From Gambelia wislizenii (taxonomy: Eukaryota > Chordata > Lepidosauria > Squamata > Crotaphytidae): a DNA stretch of 64,000 nt. Of this stretch, positions 43,431-54,385 are shown piece by piece; positions within the stretch are counted from its first letter, which is position 1; every line of letters begins with the position of its first letter. The translations under genes and the position numbers were made by a program. Below the pieces are notes generated by a model, which was not told the origin of the DNA, ran no database searches, and worked only from the letters and a program-made list of their open reading frames with translations. Where the stretch lies: contig JAUMIR010000001.1 in NCBI GenBank assembly GCA_030847615.1, forward strand, positions 85,795,501 through 85,859,500. The letters are read 5' to 3'.

Positions 43431-44623
43431 GACATCAATCCAGGCAACAACAGTGATTTCTAAAGATGTACACCATTTGAAATCAATCATCAGGCTTCAT
43501 AAAAAGTTTGCTGCTTATGGGGTTGACAAAGTAGGAAGCACATTGGGCACGCATTAGTAGTTCTCCATATGAAGTCCTTAGAAAATAATTGCTTTGTGTT
43601 GTACTAAGAGGGTTCACCACACTCTCAAGTTCAGCTGCTGAACACACAAATAGCATGGCCACCCCCACAAAAAAACCACTCTCTTAAAATTGCATTGAAA
43701 ATCCCATGTGCTGTGCACTGTTTTTTATTTAAAAAACAACAACAATTCCTCCCCAAGTAACAAAGAAGCCTTGTTTCCTTTTCCCCTTTTGCTGCACAGG
43801 TCACAAATTAAAAACAAAATCCTCTTGCTTCTTCTTTTGTCAATCAATTTCCCTGAAAGTTCACTGCTGTGAAAGGACTAAAACCTCTATAGCCCCAAGT
43901 TGTTATGACTTCATGCTTCCTCCTAAACTTTTAGGAGAGAAGAATCAGATATCCTGATGCAAACAGCTGGGTTCAGCTGTAATGTTTCCTCTAGTCTGGG
44001 AATGTCTTCTGAGAATGATACTTTCTTGTCTGAATTCTGTGGGAAACTGACAGCTCTAGGTTTATCTGATACAGGCAATGAGCTGGGATGTGGTTTGAGC
44101 AGAGTCTCAAAAAAAAATTACTTGTTTGGATGATAAATTCCAGAACCTTTCTCAGATGGCCATGCTGGCTGGTGGATTCTGGGAGCTGTAATTGAAGCAG
44201 ATAACTTTTCCAAGCTCTGGTTTTGAGGCAAGCCCTGGAGCACTACAGTGGACTCTTTGTATAACCTTATTACACTTACAGACCACTTTTATCCCCCTGC
44301 ATTTGTCCCCAGCTATACTGGACTGACACTACCCATTGGGCTTCTGCTTCATTGTTTGTACACAATGCCTCTTGCTCTTCAGTCACAAGCTGATATGCAG
44401 AGTCAGACTGGAGACGACGTTAGTTATGGGGAATGTGGCTTTGGGGAAATGGAGGGGATTGTTGCTGAAATGAAATGATGAAAGCATTAATGTGAGGGTT
44501 GCCAGGTCAGAACTATCCCAGACCCTGGGATTTCAAGGTTAAAACCTAAGCTCACATGTTTTGATGTCATAGAAGGTGGGTCCTAGGATGTTACAGGGGT
44601 AATGTTACATGGGGCAGCATTTA
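43431..44623. other. No gene; one MITE fragment
   Basis: 44155-44225 contains ggtggattctgggagctg and ttttccaagctctgg, a half copy of the palindromic MITE. Other frames (61-76 codons) lack domains. Confidence 0.45.
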
Positions 44624-45545
44624 TAATAGAATCATTGAGTTAGAAGAGACCACAAGGGCCATCCAGTCCAACCCCTGCCATGCAGGAATACACAATCAAA
44701 ACGTTCCCAACAGATGGCCATCTAGCCTCTGTTTAAAAACCTCCAAAGAAGGCTCTAGCACACTCAGAGGCAGCATTAAGTACTTTCTAATGTTTAGGTG
44801 GAATCTCTTTTCCTGTAGTTTGGGACCATTGCTCTGTGTCTTAGGATTTTATCATACTAGCCCCTTTAAACATTCTTTTGTCTGCATTAAAAAAAAATGA
44901 TGCCAGCAAAAGAATGCTCCCCCCCTGCACTTACCTTCCTTTCCTGGCAAAGGCAGCCCTGTCAATAAATAGGAAGTGAACAGAGCCCTGTTCACTTCCT
45001 TGTTTGAAATCCCATGAGACTTCATTGTGCGGGAAATTCAAAAACAAAAACAAAAAAGTTACACAAAGCACTGAGACACAATTTAAAAGTCCCAAGTAAC
45101 CCAGGGAGGGTCATAAAAAGAGCGAAACTTACCTGGATGTCCCAATCTCATCCGGAAGTGTTCATGCTGTACCAACCATTCTCACTGCAGTGATGAAATT
45201 TAAATGGCCCGAGGTTTTCCACGCCGGCAATGCTGGCACAAAAGTGGCACAGGGGATCAATTGACAGCTTCAGACATCAATGAAAAAGTACTGGTTTGGG
45301 GTAGAATATAACCGTGAAAGGGTGACGTCATCTGATCTGCATGCCATTTTGCAGTAATGTGGTGTCATTATGATGCTGTATTTTATGCATCTGATAAAGA
45401 CCTTAGTTTCTGGAGCAGCAGAAAACAAGCTTGCCCCATCCTCAGTATGACATCCCTTCAAATATTTAAACACGGCTATCATGTCACCTCTTAACCTTCT
45501 CTTCTCCAGGCTAAACATACCCAGCTCCCTAAGCCACTCCATATA
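44624..45545 (-). mobile_element. CR1 LINE 3' end, antisense, interrupted by a DNA element
   Basis: Left part 44624-44843: agaatcattgagttagaag through ccatccagtccaacccctg to attgctctgtgtctta. Right part 45403-45545: ttagtttctggagcagcag through aacacggctatcatgtcac to aggctaaacataccc. The right part encodes, on the minus strand, WLRELGMFSLEKRRLRGDMI. The interruption is the 559-bp element 44844-45402. Confidence 0.85.
44841..45405. mobile_element. DNA element, GGACTTTATCAG family, copy 3, nested in CR1
   Basis: Ends ggattttatcat and ctgataaagacc, flanked by tta on both sides (44841-44843, 45403-45405). Removing one tta and the insert restores the CR1 reading gtgtcttagtttctgg. The interior (atgccagcaaaagaatgct, gacttcattgtgcgggaaat, atctcatccggaagtgtt) aligns to copies 1 and 2. 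Confidence 0.85.
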
Positions 45546-47051
45546 GGAGTTACAAGGGGCAGTACTAATGATGTCAGTAAGCATGATGCATTAAGCATCA
45601 ATCACAGTGACACAAAGTATGCCATTCAATTAAAAAAACAAAAAACAAACCCACCAGGTCTAGCTAATGTAGTGCACCACTCTACTTTTCAAGACAACAG
45701 TCTTGCTCTGAGATTCTTTCCCTTGCCCCAAGGCCAAGGACCAGACAAGTGGAACCATGCCCTGAAACTTAGCAAGCCTGGTCCTGATGCTGATCAACCC
45801 CGGCATCCAGCTGCTAATTATATTTTTAAAATTCATATCAATTGTTTTAGTCACACAAATGAAACTAATCTCATACCTAAATAGCTTGGCCCTCCTTAGT
45901 ATCCTCTGCTTGCATACACCACCCCTGGTTGAAGCTTCTTGAGGCTGTATCACCTTCACATTTCACCTGGGAGAAGAAGGAGAAGAAATCCCAGCTACTC
46001 CTTTGTGCTACTTCATCCTTCCTTTCACATCCGTTCAGAGCATGAAGTAAATTCAGTGAATGTACATTTTTGTTATTTACCATGGGGAAGCAATAGGAAG
46101 CCATTACAGCCTCAGGACATGGGAAAGGGAATTTAACTCCAATTCTCTCCCTGCCAGGGTTTGTTTGTTTATACTTCTCCCTACATCCAGAGATCTCTGG
46201 GTATGATACTTTCAACTAATACAAATTATATAAAAATGAAAACAATGCATCATAATTAAACAGAATAAACAAAGAGAAGACAAAACCCACCAATTAGGCA
46301 TTCTGTCCCTTTTCCTAGTATCAAAGTCGACAATGCATTTAGCATGAACAGGGAAAATAAGCTCCCTTAAGTGGTGAAAGGCATCTGTTTGTCAAAGTAC
46401 AGGCTTTTCCTTATTTACACACCTTACAGAGTGCTTTGTTTTGTGACACACAGGCTTAATTGCTGAGGCATACATCTCTGAGGAAACCCCATTGTGGGTG
46501 GAAAATAGGTCAATCACAGGAAATATAGATTCCATTAATGTCCAGTTTGACTCCTACCATGGGACAGAATCTTGGATATGAATCAGGAACACGCATTCCT
46601 TCATATAAAATATGGGTGGTTCCAGTCACCCACTGGAGTATTTCCTTTGGTTTCAGTGCTCTACAGTTGGTGGTGGGGTCAGGGTGAGGCTAAACCACCC
46701 ATCCCATGATGTATCTGATGCCCATTATGCTTATGTGAATGAAGGGTGTCCATGAAGAAGCTGCTCTCTGAAACAAACAGTGGGAGTCCCAGGAGCTTTT
46801 CTACTCATCCCATTGCTTTGACTTTAAAAATATTTCCATAAGCAATGACCCCTTTCTCCTATCCCCAGAGCAGGCTAGGCAGGTGCAATGGCCTAGGGAC
46901 CTTGGAGGACTTCAAATCCTTCTACCATGCATCCCATTTTTCATATTTGCTTAAAATTCATTAACAAGCCATGGAGAATCATTTTGCCATGGTTTTAGTT
47001 CTTCCTGGGCTGTTTTGGGTCCAGAAGAGGCCTTTTTTCAATAATGAATTA
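45546..47051. other. No gene recognised
   Basis: Frames up to 112 codons on both strands overlap each other and carry no domain. No named repeat. Confidence 0.45.
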
Positions 47052-47647
47052 CAGTGGCACCCCCACATCTGCTGATTCGCCATCTGCTGATTCAATTATC
47101 TGTAGATGGCGACAGCAGCGGGGGGTGGATGGCGAGGGAGGGGATGCCTCTGGTGGCAGTGGTGGGGCACGCGGAGGCCATGGTGGGAGGCCACAGTGGC
47201 ATGATGGCAGTGGTGGGGCATGTGACGGTGGTGGCAGTGGCTGCAGAGGAGGCCGTGGAGGCATGATAGCAATGGTGGGACATGCAGCAGTGGCAGTGGC
47301 AGAGGCCGCAGGGGCATGATGGTGGTGGCAGGGCACACAACAGTGCTGGTGGTTGTGGAGGAGGAGGAGGAGGCCGTGGGGGCATGAAAGCGATGGTGGC
47401 AGAAGTGGCAGCGGCAGTGGAGGAGGCCACAGAGGCATGATGGCAGTGGTGGGGTTCATGAAGGTGGTGGCAGCGGAGGAGGAAGAGACAGCCTGGGAGG
47501 CCTAGGTGGGCTGGGTTGCAGTGGCAGTGGCCTGAGCCACAAGCCTCCCTCCCTCCCTCCCTCCAGGGCGTTCGCTATATCCACAGAATTCACCATCCGC
47601 AGGGGGGCCTGGAACCAATCCCCTGCAGATGTGGGGGTGCTACACTG
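47052..47647. mobile_element. TIR element (Tigger-like) carrying a minisatellite
   Basis: Left end cagtggcacccccacatctg and right end cagatgtgggggtgctacactg (last 22 bases to 47647, inverted) match apart from a 2-base indel. Just inside, gattcgccatctgctgattc and, inverted, agaattcaccatccgcag pair further. A left-flanking ta precedes the first base. The centre (about 47130-47500) is a degenerate GGT/GGC-rich minisatellite. Probably a Tigger-type non-autonomous element that acquired the tandem repeat. Confidence 0.6.
47130..47500. repeat. Degenerate G-rich minisatellite
   Basis: The word gcatga(t/a) opens units at about 47199, 47261, 47314, 47392 and 47435, giving irregular spacing of 43-78 bp. 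Each unit continues with ggcagtggtgg or a variant and gaggccg. The strand bias makes long Gly-rich (plus) and Pro/His-rich (minus) frames that are not genes. Followed by a (CTCC)n run at 47547-47564. Confidence 0.75.
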
Positions 47648-49059
47648 GAAAGAAAGCCTCTCCTTGGCCTGTGAAAGAAAACCACCCCCCTTGCCCTCTG
47701 GGGGCCTCAGAAGTGGTGAACACAGCCTGTAAGCCATATATTTCACACTCCAGTGCTAGAAGCTACTGTTGTCTGTAGCTGCCCTTGGAACACATCAATT
47801 CCCCACCCTGCCCCCCTTTCACCACTTGGCAAAAGAGTCTTTACCTCTCCCTGGGTAAGTTTTGAATCTTTATCTTTAGAAGGCCTGTGTGTGCTTTCTG
47901 TAGGCATCCCGCTCATGGAAATATATTGGAGACTGGATTGTGACTGAGATGGCTGAATAGCTAAAGGACTTTGCCACCCCTGCCTGGAGGGGTCCTTCTG
48001 GATTGGGCGTTGTACAGACATTTCTTTCTGCATTGCTGGGGCTGATGGATTGGGAACACTGTGTCAATGCCATATGTGCCAACTGAATTTGAAGAAGCTG
48101 CTTTTTGGATTATAGCTCCCTGAATGCCTCAGCAGTGCTAGCTGGGGGTGGGTTCTGTAGTCCAAGAAGGAAATTTTCCAAGCTCTGATCTGTGCTAATG
48201 CCTTGGTGGTACGTCCCCATAATTTTGTGTTTATTGGCTTTCTCCATGCATGGACAGCCTGCAGGCATCAACGTTGGAACTGCCCCAGATTGGTGGGTAC
48301 TGGTGCAGTTTCCAGACATACTGGGGTGTCTGTCTGTTGTGTCATTTTTGGGTTTTCTGAGCTCACCTTTTGCTCCAGCTCTAGGTTGAGCATGCATTGC
48401 TAGAGCAGATGTTTCACTGGCATATGGAGTGATGTAACTTAGTTGTCCTTACATAATACAAATTATAGGATTGCCTTGTAAATCTGTTGATCTCCTTAAC
48501 AGCCTTCCTGATAAATTAACAACAAAGTGGTAATTTATCTCTAAAGATAAACCAGTTTAAAGTATATACAGTATCAACAACAATATTTTTCCCAAACAGA
48601 AAATGTTACGTGAATATATAGAAGCTTCAACCAGTTTTTTTATTCCTGCTAGACCTAGAATTGCCAATTGGCAAGAAAAAACAGCAATGACCTGGCTTAC
48701 TCAAAGGTCTGCAGCAACAGTTTGATAAAACAGCAGGTGAATTTTTGCATTGTCTAGAGAGTCACCTCCATTAAATCTGTTCAGAGATCAGATGGGAGTT
48801 CAAGGAACAAGGGATTGGTTCAAAAGCTGCCAATGCTTCTAGCATACTCACTTTTGTCCTTAATCAACAGGAGCAAATGCCAGGGAAACAGCTGCTGGCT
48901 GCAAAGCATGTTTCCTTAGGTTAAAAAGCTGAGTCCAATGTTCCATGCACAGGTATAACCTCTGAGAGATCCCCTTGCATTGCATTAGGCTTCAGATGGG
49001 AGGAAGGAAAACTGAATCTAGCCTGAGGACATGCCGCCTCAACCCCTCTTCCTATCCCC
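47648..49059. other. No gene; one MITE copy
   Basis: 48100-48200 holds ttggattatagctccctgaa and, inverted, gttctgtagtccaagaag, a nearly complete palindromic MITE ending ttccaagctctg. Frames of 64-96 codons lack domains. Confidence 0.45.
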
Positions 49060-49750
49060 ACATTTTTTATTTAATGCCTCACCTTTTCTCAGGTGAGACA
49101 CAAGGCAGCTTGCAAAAGTTTAAAAAATACAACATAGGTGCAAACATACAAAAGTTGATTACATGTTAAAAATTTTATTAAGCCGTCTACAGCATTAAAA
49201 ACAACTTAAGAGATTCATTAAAAATTAACAAAAGACAAAACATAGTTTAAAAGCAGTTGTTGTGTGCTTTCAAGTTGTTTCCGACTCACGGTGACCCTAA
49301 GGCAAACCTATCACATAGTTTTCTTGACAAGATTTGTTCAGAGGGGGTTTTGCCTTTGCTTTTCTCTGCGGCTGAGAGAATGTGACTTGCCCAAGGTCAC
49401 CCAGTGGGTTGCCATTCCCATGCAGGGATTTGGACCCTGGTCTCCAGATTCATAGTCTAACACTCAAACCACTACACCACACTGGAAAGTCTTAGCAACC
49501 CTTTTCTTTTAAAAAAGTAAATGCCATGAGGCCTGTCAAAAAATGTCTGGAACTCTTTGCCTGTTGACAGAAGGACAACAATAAGCCAGTTTACTATCCC
49601 TAGGAAGAGAGTTTTAGAGCCTGGGAGAAGCCACCAAAAAGGCCTTCTGTTGAGTCTTGCATTCTACCAGACATGCCTGTGTGTGTGGTGGGACTGAAAG
49701 AAGGGCCTATATAACATATCCTCAGCTCCCAGACAGGGTTCTTCAGACTG
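49060..49750 (-). mobile_element. L2-like LINE 3' end, antisense, split by a SINE
   Basis: Left part: tttatttaatgcctcacc and agacacaaggcagcttgcaa, an antisense 3' end. Right part (49490-49750): aggacaacaataagccag, ttttagagcctgggag, aaaaaggccttctg, the complement of the C-terminal region. The SINE 49256-49485 lies between. Non-coding now. Confidence 0.55.
49256..49485 (-). mobile_element. MIR-like (CORE) SINE, antisense, nested in L2
   Basis: Begins ttgttgtgtgctttcaag, the complement of the (caa)n tail. Core gtgacttgcccaaggtcac, box B-like complement gcagggatttggaccctgg, and head cactcaaaccactacaccac at the right end. Full length. Confidence 0.8.
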
Positions 49751-50959
49751 AGACCCTTTTAAGGAAGACAGAGGGTTGGTCTACATGGGCAAACAAGCAA
49801 CAAAACAAAACACCTACTCACCCCCATAGTTGCAGCACAGTTGCTACATTAAATTTTTGACAGTTCACATCTTCATTGTGATTTCTGCAGGAAACTCCAT
49901 GTTTGAAAGATTTGCAGTTTGCTCTGCATTTCAGGGGGAAATCCAGATTATTTGGCCATATGGTGGCTGTGGATTGGCTTCAGTGTGAAGCCAGGGGCGG
50001 GACTTTTGGTGGATGGGACTCCATTCTGGTGCTTTTTAATTTTTTAAATTTTTCGATTGTGTGCATATCTGTATAACCGTATCTCTGCTTATCCAGTAAT
50101 ACAGTACTCTGGGACAATGTATATTCACATGCACGAGTGAACAGAAAACAACAACAACAACGGAGCAGCCCTGGCTGTGTGGCTGGAAATAATACAATGT
50201 ATAGGACACATGATCAGCATAGGGCCACCTTTTTAATCCAATGTGGATTATAGTTTGGCAGGATACTCTAATCTAACATCAGACTAGCCCCGGTGACTGT
50301 GGCATTTATCAGGCTGCTGTGGATCAAAATCATCTGCTGCAACTACAAGGTAGGTGTGGGGTTTCCTGCCAGTGTAAAGAAGCCCAAAATGATATGCTGT
50401 GCCTTGCTTCAACAGCAGGCCCTTGAAAAACAGAGCAACCCTGCAAGAAGCTGGCATCTTGATGAAAAACCCTGAAAAGTTCAAAACAACAGTACAGTCC
50501 TCCATTCCTCAAAGTGCAAGCATTTATACAGGTGAAAAAAAATCATGTTTGTAGTTTCTTCCAGGGCCTTCATTCAAGTGACCTGAACAAACAGAATTAT
50601 TCCAGTGCACCAACTGAGGCTGTTGTCTAAGGGCACACTGACTTGAGAAAAAGCCCTTCTTCCTTCCTTTTGAGTAAATATGCTGTGAGAATTTTAAGTT
50701 TCCTCACAACCAAAAGCCTACAGATATTTATATTTTTTTAGGGCAGGAAAATTAAAGTTCCTATAGGCTGAACCCAGTTTATGAGGGCTTCTGCTGAAGT
50801 AAAAAGAGGAGTGAGGTGGTCTATGCCAATGCCTTCTTCCCCTGTAGCCATCTCTGCCCCCTGAAAACCTGTTCTGGAACAGTGTTAAAGTTGACATGGT
50901 GTGGGTAACAGGGAAATTGGCAAAAAATGCTTCCCCCTTTCCTCCAAGCGGTTATGTTG
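49751..50959. other. No gene recognised
   Basis: Near 49771 ggttggtctacatgggc resembles a hAT-like left end, but no partner was found. Frames of 60-73 codons lack domains. Confidence 0.4.
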
Positions 50960-51150
50960 TTACGTAAACCTAGAAACACTAGAGCTCTCTGTCTGAGAAT
51001 TCTAAGTGCCCTCTCTGAAACTGGAAATCTATTGGAAATCTAAGTGCCCCCTCTGAAACTGGAAATCTATTGGAAATCTAAGTGCCCCTTCTGAAACTGG
51101 AAATCTATTCTACAATCAGTAGAATTGTAGCACTATAATTGTGTGGTATA
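50960..51150. repeat. MITE remnant with 38-bp tandem repeat
   Basis: gagctctctgtctgagaatt and agaattgtagcactataatt are the inner and outer parts of the foldback MITE family. Between them a 38-bp unit beginning ctaagtgccc is repeated about 2.8 times (51002-51110), with the internal word ggaaatct repeated twice per unit. Confidence 0.65.
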
Positions 51151-51344
51151 AAAAAGCTCCTAATGACAGGTTCATGAGAATCACTTTCCACTCTAGAGAT
51201 ACATAATTGTATGACCTCATTTTGTTTCATTCTGAGGAAAAGGTGTCATGCAGTCTACTTTTAACCCCAACCCTTTTTGGAAAACATCTAGAGTGTCATA
51301 ATCAGGATAAACTACAGGAAAGGGAGGCCTGGAACCATTGTGGG

Positions 51345-51592
51345 GGGGAGGAGTCATAGCTCAGTAGTAGTGCATTTGCCTTCTATCCAGACAATCCCTG
51401 GTTCAGTCCTTATCATCTCCAAGGAGAGGTTATTCTTAGCTCAATGGTAGTGTACTTGCTTTTCATGCAAGTTTTTTTTTTTTTTTTGCATGTATGTTTG
51501 AGGTTCAATCTCTGTAGTCTTTTGGGAAAGACTCCTATATGAATTGAACTGCACTGCCACTCAATATAGACAATACTGAGATAAGGGTGAAA
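51345..51592 (+). mobile_element. Dimeric tRNA-like SINE
   Basis: The first head, 51350-51420: gtcatagctcagtagtag (box A), then ccctggttcagtcct (box B). The second head, 51425-51513: cttagctcaatggtagtg (box A), interrupted by a 17-base T run in the position of the anticodon arm, then tgaggttcaatctct (box B). Body: gggaaagactcctatatg to tatagacaatactgagata, a SINE body known from squamates. The tRNA-like parts lack intact acceptor stems, so these are not tRNA genes. Confidence 0.65.
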
Positions 51593-52353
51593 ATGTGCAA
51601 GACAAATAGTTTTGTTTTCCTATATAACTACCACTCTTTGGAGTAACAGCCGTGCTTTCCCTCACAGAAAATGTCCAATAGTTGTACAACAGGAAGTTAG
51701 TTCACACCATTGCTTGTTTGTTTCTCCTCCTTCCCCCCTGAAGCCTCCTGAAAATTGCCGAAACACCCCATTCCAAGCGAAAGCACTATCTCAGTGCAGT
51801 TCAGAGAGTCTGGTGTAGTACAAGGGGGGGGGTCCATGGCACTCAATTATCAAGAGAGGTACAAAGGGAAGGACAGAAGAGACAGGTCAGACGCATGAAT
51901 GTGGGCAGTGATATGGGCTTATTCATAATCTATAAAACATCTAGAGACACATAATATTTTGCCAAGTCTGAATCTCATTTGTCCTCCTAGACTTCACCCT
52001 CTGGTTAACAAACTGGTTGCCTCCACTTGCCTTTTGAAAGCTGCCATAGACAGTGTTTCACTGGCAATACATAAGTCATCAAAAATGATGTTTACTCTCT
52101 GATGTGGAGCAAACATCTTGTTCCTGCCTCAGGCACTCCCTAGACATAGAGAGTTAGAGGAGATAAAAGATGCCTTATCACTACTGTCAAATGTTGCTGG
52201 TCTGAGATGGATTCTGCCTTTTGCTAGGCTCTACCTGTGTTCCTCCTTGGCTCGCTCTGACAATTTTGAAAAAGTCAACTGGGTCCCTGCTGAACATTTT
52301 TTTGGCAAACTGAAACTGTTACCTAACAAATTCACTACTTGCACCACAAGGGG
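51593..52353. other. No gene recognised
   Basis: A G run near 51827. The 96-codon frame at 52118-52408 has no domain and crosses the boundary of the next element. Confidence 0.45.
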
Positions 52354-53121
52354 CTTACTGATTACCCGGTGGTCCGGTTTGTGGCCCGGCCAACGCTCCC
52401 CCCGATGATCTGTTCCCACCGCCCCCAGCTGCTGTGTGGTGGCCAACATGGAGGCCGCCATTGTTGGCCGTCCCCTTCCCGGCCTGCCTAGCAGCCGGGA
52501 AGGGTGGAAAGGAGTAGGCCAATCGGAGTGGGCCTGCCCTGCCCCGATTGGTTGCCATGCTGAAGAGGTGGACCATCCAGCCACACCTTCTGGCATGGGG
52601 GGATGATGCGGGGGGGGGCTGTGATGGAGCAGGTATAAAAGCTGGCTCCGGCCTCTCTCAGTTGGCTCACATGGAGCCAAAGACCCGCCCACCTTCCCTT
52701 TATATGATGTTGTTCTATTGTTTGTTGCAATTTGCAGGATGGATGGCATGGGTCCGGATCTGGGAAAGGGGGGCAGGGGGTCTGCATCAAGTTCAAGTTC
52801 AAAGAGACTCACCCCCCTTTTTTTCTTATGATTAATGGACACCTTGTTTGCAGGGGAGGAGAGAGTGTCAGGTGGGATGGCTTGGCCAGCAGCTCTCTCC
52901 TCCAGGAGGGTTGGAAATGTCCAACGAGTGGCCATTGACCAACATGGGGTTGGTCAATGATGAGATCACAACCCATGCCTGTGGGCCAACCATTTTTGCA
53001 GCCATCTGCAAGTTGCGGCCTTTTATTGCCAACCATTATATACTAACCTGTACTTAACCAATAATTTTCTGAATTTGTACTCAATACAATTTATTATCCC
53101 AACTTTGTGTATGTGTCTTAC
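52354..53121 (+). promoter_or_regulatory. Promoter-like GC-rich block, possibly a solo LTR
   Basis: CCAAT at 52519-52523 and an inverted CCAAT (attgg, 52547-52551) precede a TATA box (tataaaa, 52634-52640) by about 85-115 bp. This sits in a CpG-bearing, GC-rich stretch (52380-52680) unlike its AT-rich flanks. The pentamer cttac borders the block (52354-52358 and 53117-53121). The block begins with tg but ends with gtgt, not ca, so an LTR is only one explanation. A degenerate host promoter or another transposon promoter is also possible. The 234-codon minus frame across it has no domain. Confidence 0.4.
52634..52640 (+). promoter_or_regulatory. TATA box candidate
   Basis: tataaaa with two CCAAT-type motifs upstream and GC-rich surroundings. 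Transcription would run rightwards. Confidence 0.5.
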
Positions 53122-54385
53122 TTAGGAGGAGGAGGAGAGCGGAGGGCAGTACGGTCTGGGTCCTCAAACTTTCTTTCCCTTTCTCAACTCATCAGAGTTA
53201 TCTCATAACCATGTCTCAGATCCCTTGCAACACTTAAATGAAATGTCAGTGAGTCTCCACTGAAGCATTCATTATCATCGTGACTTACAGTCTCCACACA
53301 GGAAGGCATCACATAGTGCCACTCAAGTGGATTGACTGTCAGCTCTTTTCTCCCTACTTTCATCTGTATTTTCTTTCTTCATTATTAATTCTATCACCTT
53401 CCCGATATTCACATGGTACAAAATAGTTTAATGTTGTCACTCACGTAATGGCTCTAGCATGTCTGTATGGATAAGCTGAGAAATGGTACAGTACTGTACA
53501 ATAGTGGAAACTGTAGGTTGTCTCATTTCTACTCTCTGGATACAAACTCTGGTACATCAGCATCCTGGTGTGCCAGCAACAAACAGTTCCCCCCTTTACA
53601 TAATGTACGGGGGACATTCAAATTCATTGTATGAAGCCAGAGCAGCTGCAGAACACAGTGGCAGTGGGGTGAGGCAGTGGGCAAAATAAGCAAAGTTAAA
53701 CAGGCATTGTGTGACACCTTAAGTGCTCTTGGCTATTTGTAAACAACAATTATGTGTTTGCAATATTTTAAATCTGCCTTTCAGCTTAAGTATTTACTTG
53801 CAATAAAAAATACAAGTATAAAATAAAGCCTATTTATACAATAGTATAACATAATAATTTTAAAATGCACATTGGAAAATTTATTGTTTTGGGACTACAA
53901 CTCTCCAGATCCCCCAGCATAGCTAATTCTGGGAACTGTAGTCCAAAAAAGTAACATCTGACATTCTGTATTGCTGTTACAGATTTGTAACCTAAAGTCA
54001 TGGCACTATTGCCACGATTGTAAATTTCCCCAGACCCGCATTAATAACCACCAGCAGCATTGAGCAAAGGAGATCTGTTCAGCTGGTGAATGGGGCATAA
54101 GGAAGATGATGTTTCCAGCCCGCTCCTGCTAGCAAGCAAGGCTGCAACAATCAGAAGCAGGACCACTGTCACCATTCCTCATTGCAGCTCATGGGTCATC
54201 CTCCTTGTGCCCAGATTGCCAGCTGAAGAAGTCTCCTTTGCTTGATGTGGCTGCTGGCTGTTAAAGTTGGTTTGGGAGGCTGGGCCAGGAAATGTTAGTT
54301 AATTACACATTCGTAATTAAGTAAGTGATGTAGGATACTAGCAAACATGTTCAAATTATTTTAAAATGATGTAGAAAATGGCAGT
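53122..54385. other. No gene; one MITE fragment
   Basis: 53885-53970 reads gggactacaactctccagat and, inverted, ctgggaactgtagtcc, a compact palindromic MITE. The rest is unremarkable. Confidence 0.45.

Noticed and set aside
47049..47459. 136-codon Pro/His-rich minus frame and 91-codon Gly-rich plus frame
   Set aside because: Translations of a G-rich minisatellite on both strands; low complexity, no start context, no homology recognised.
51350..51530. Possible tRNA genes
   Set aside because: Boxes A and B exist, but acceptor stems do not pair and a T run breaks the second copy; the body matches a SINE.
52231..52935. Longest non-LINE open frame, 234 codons on the minus strand
   Set aside because: No recognisable domain. 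It covers a GC-rich promoter-like block where stop codons are rare by composition, and it runs opposite to the TATA orientation.
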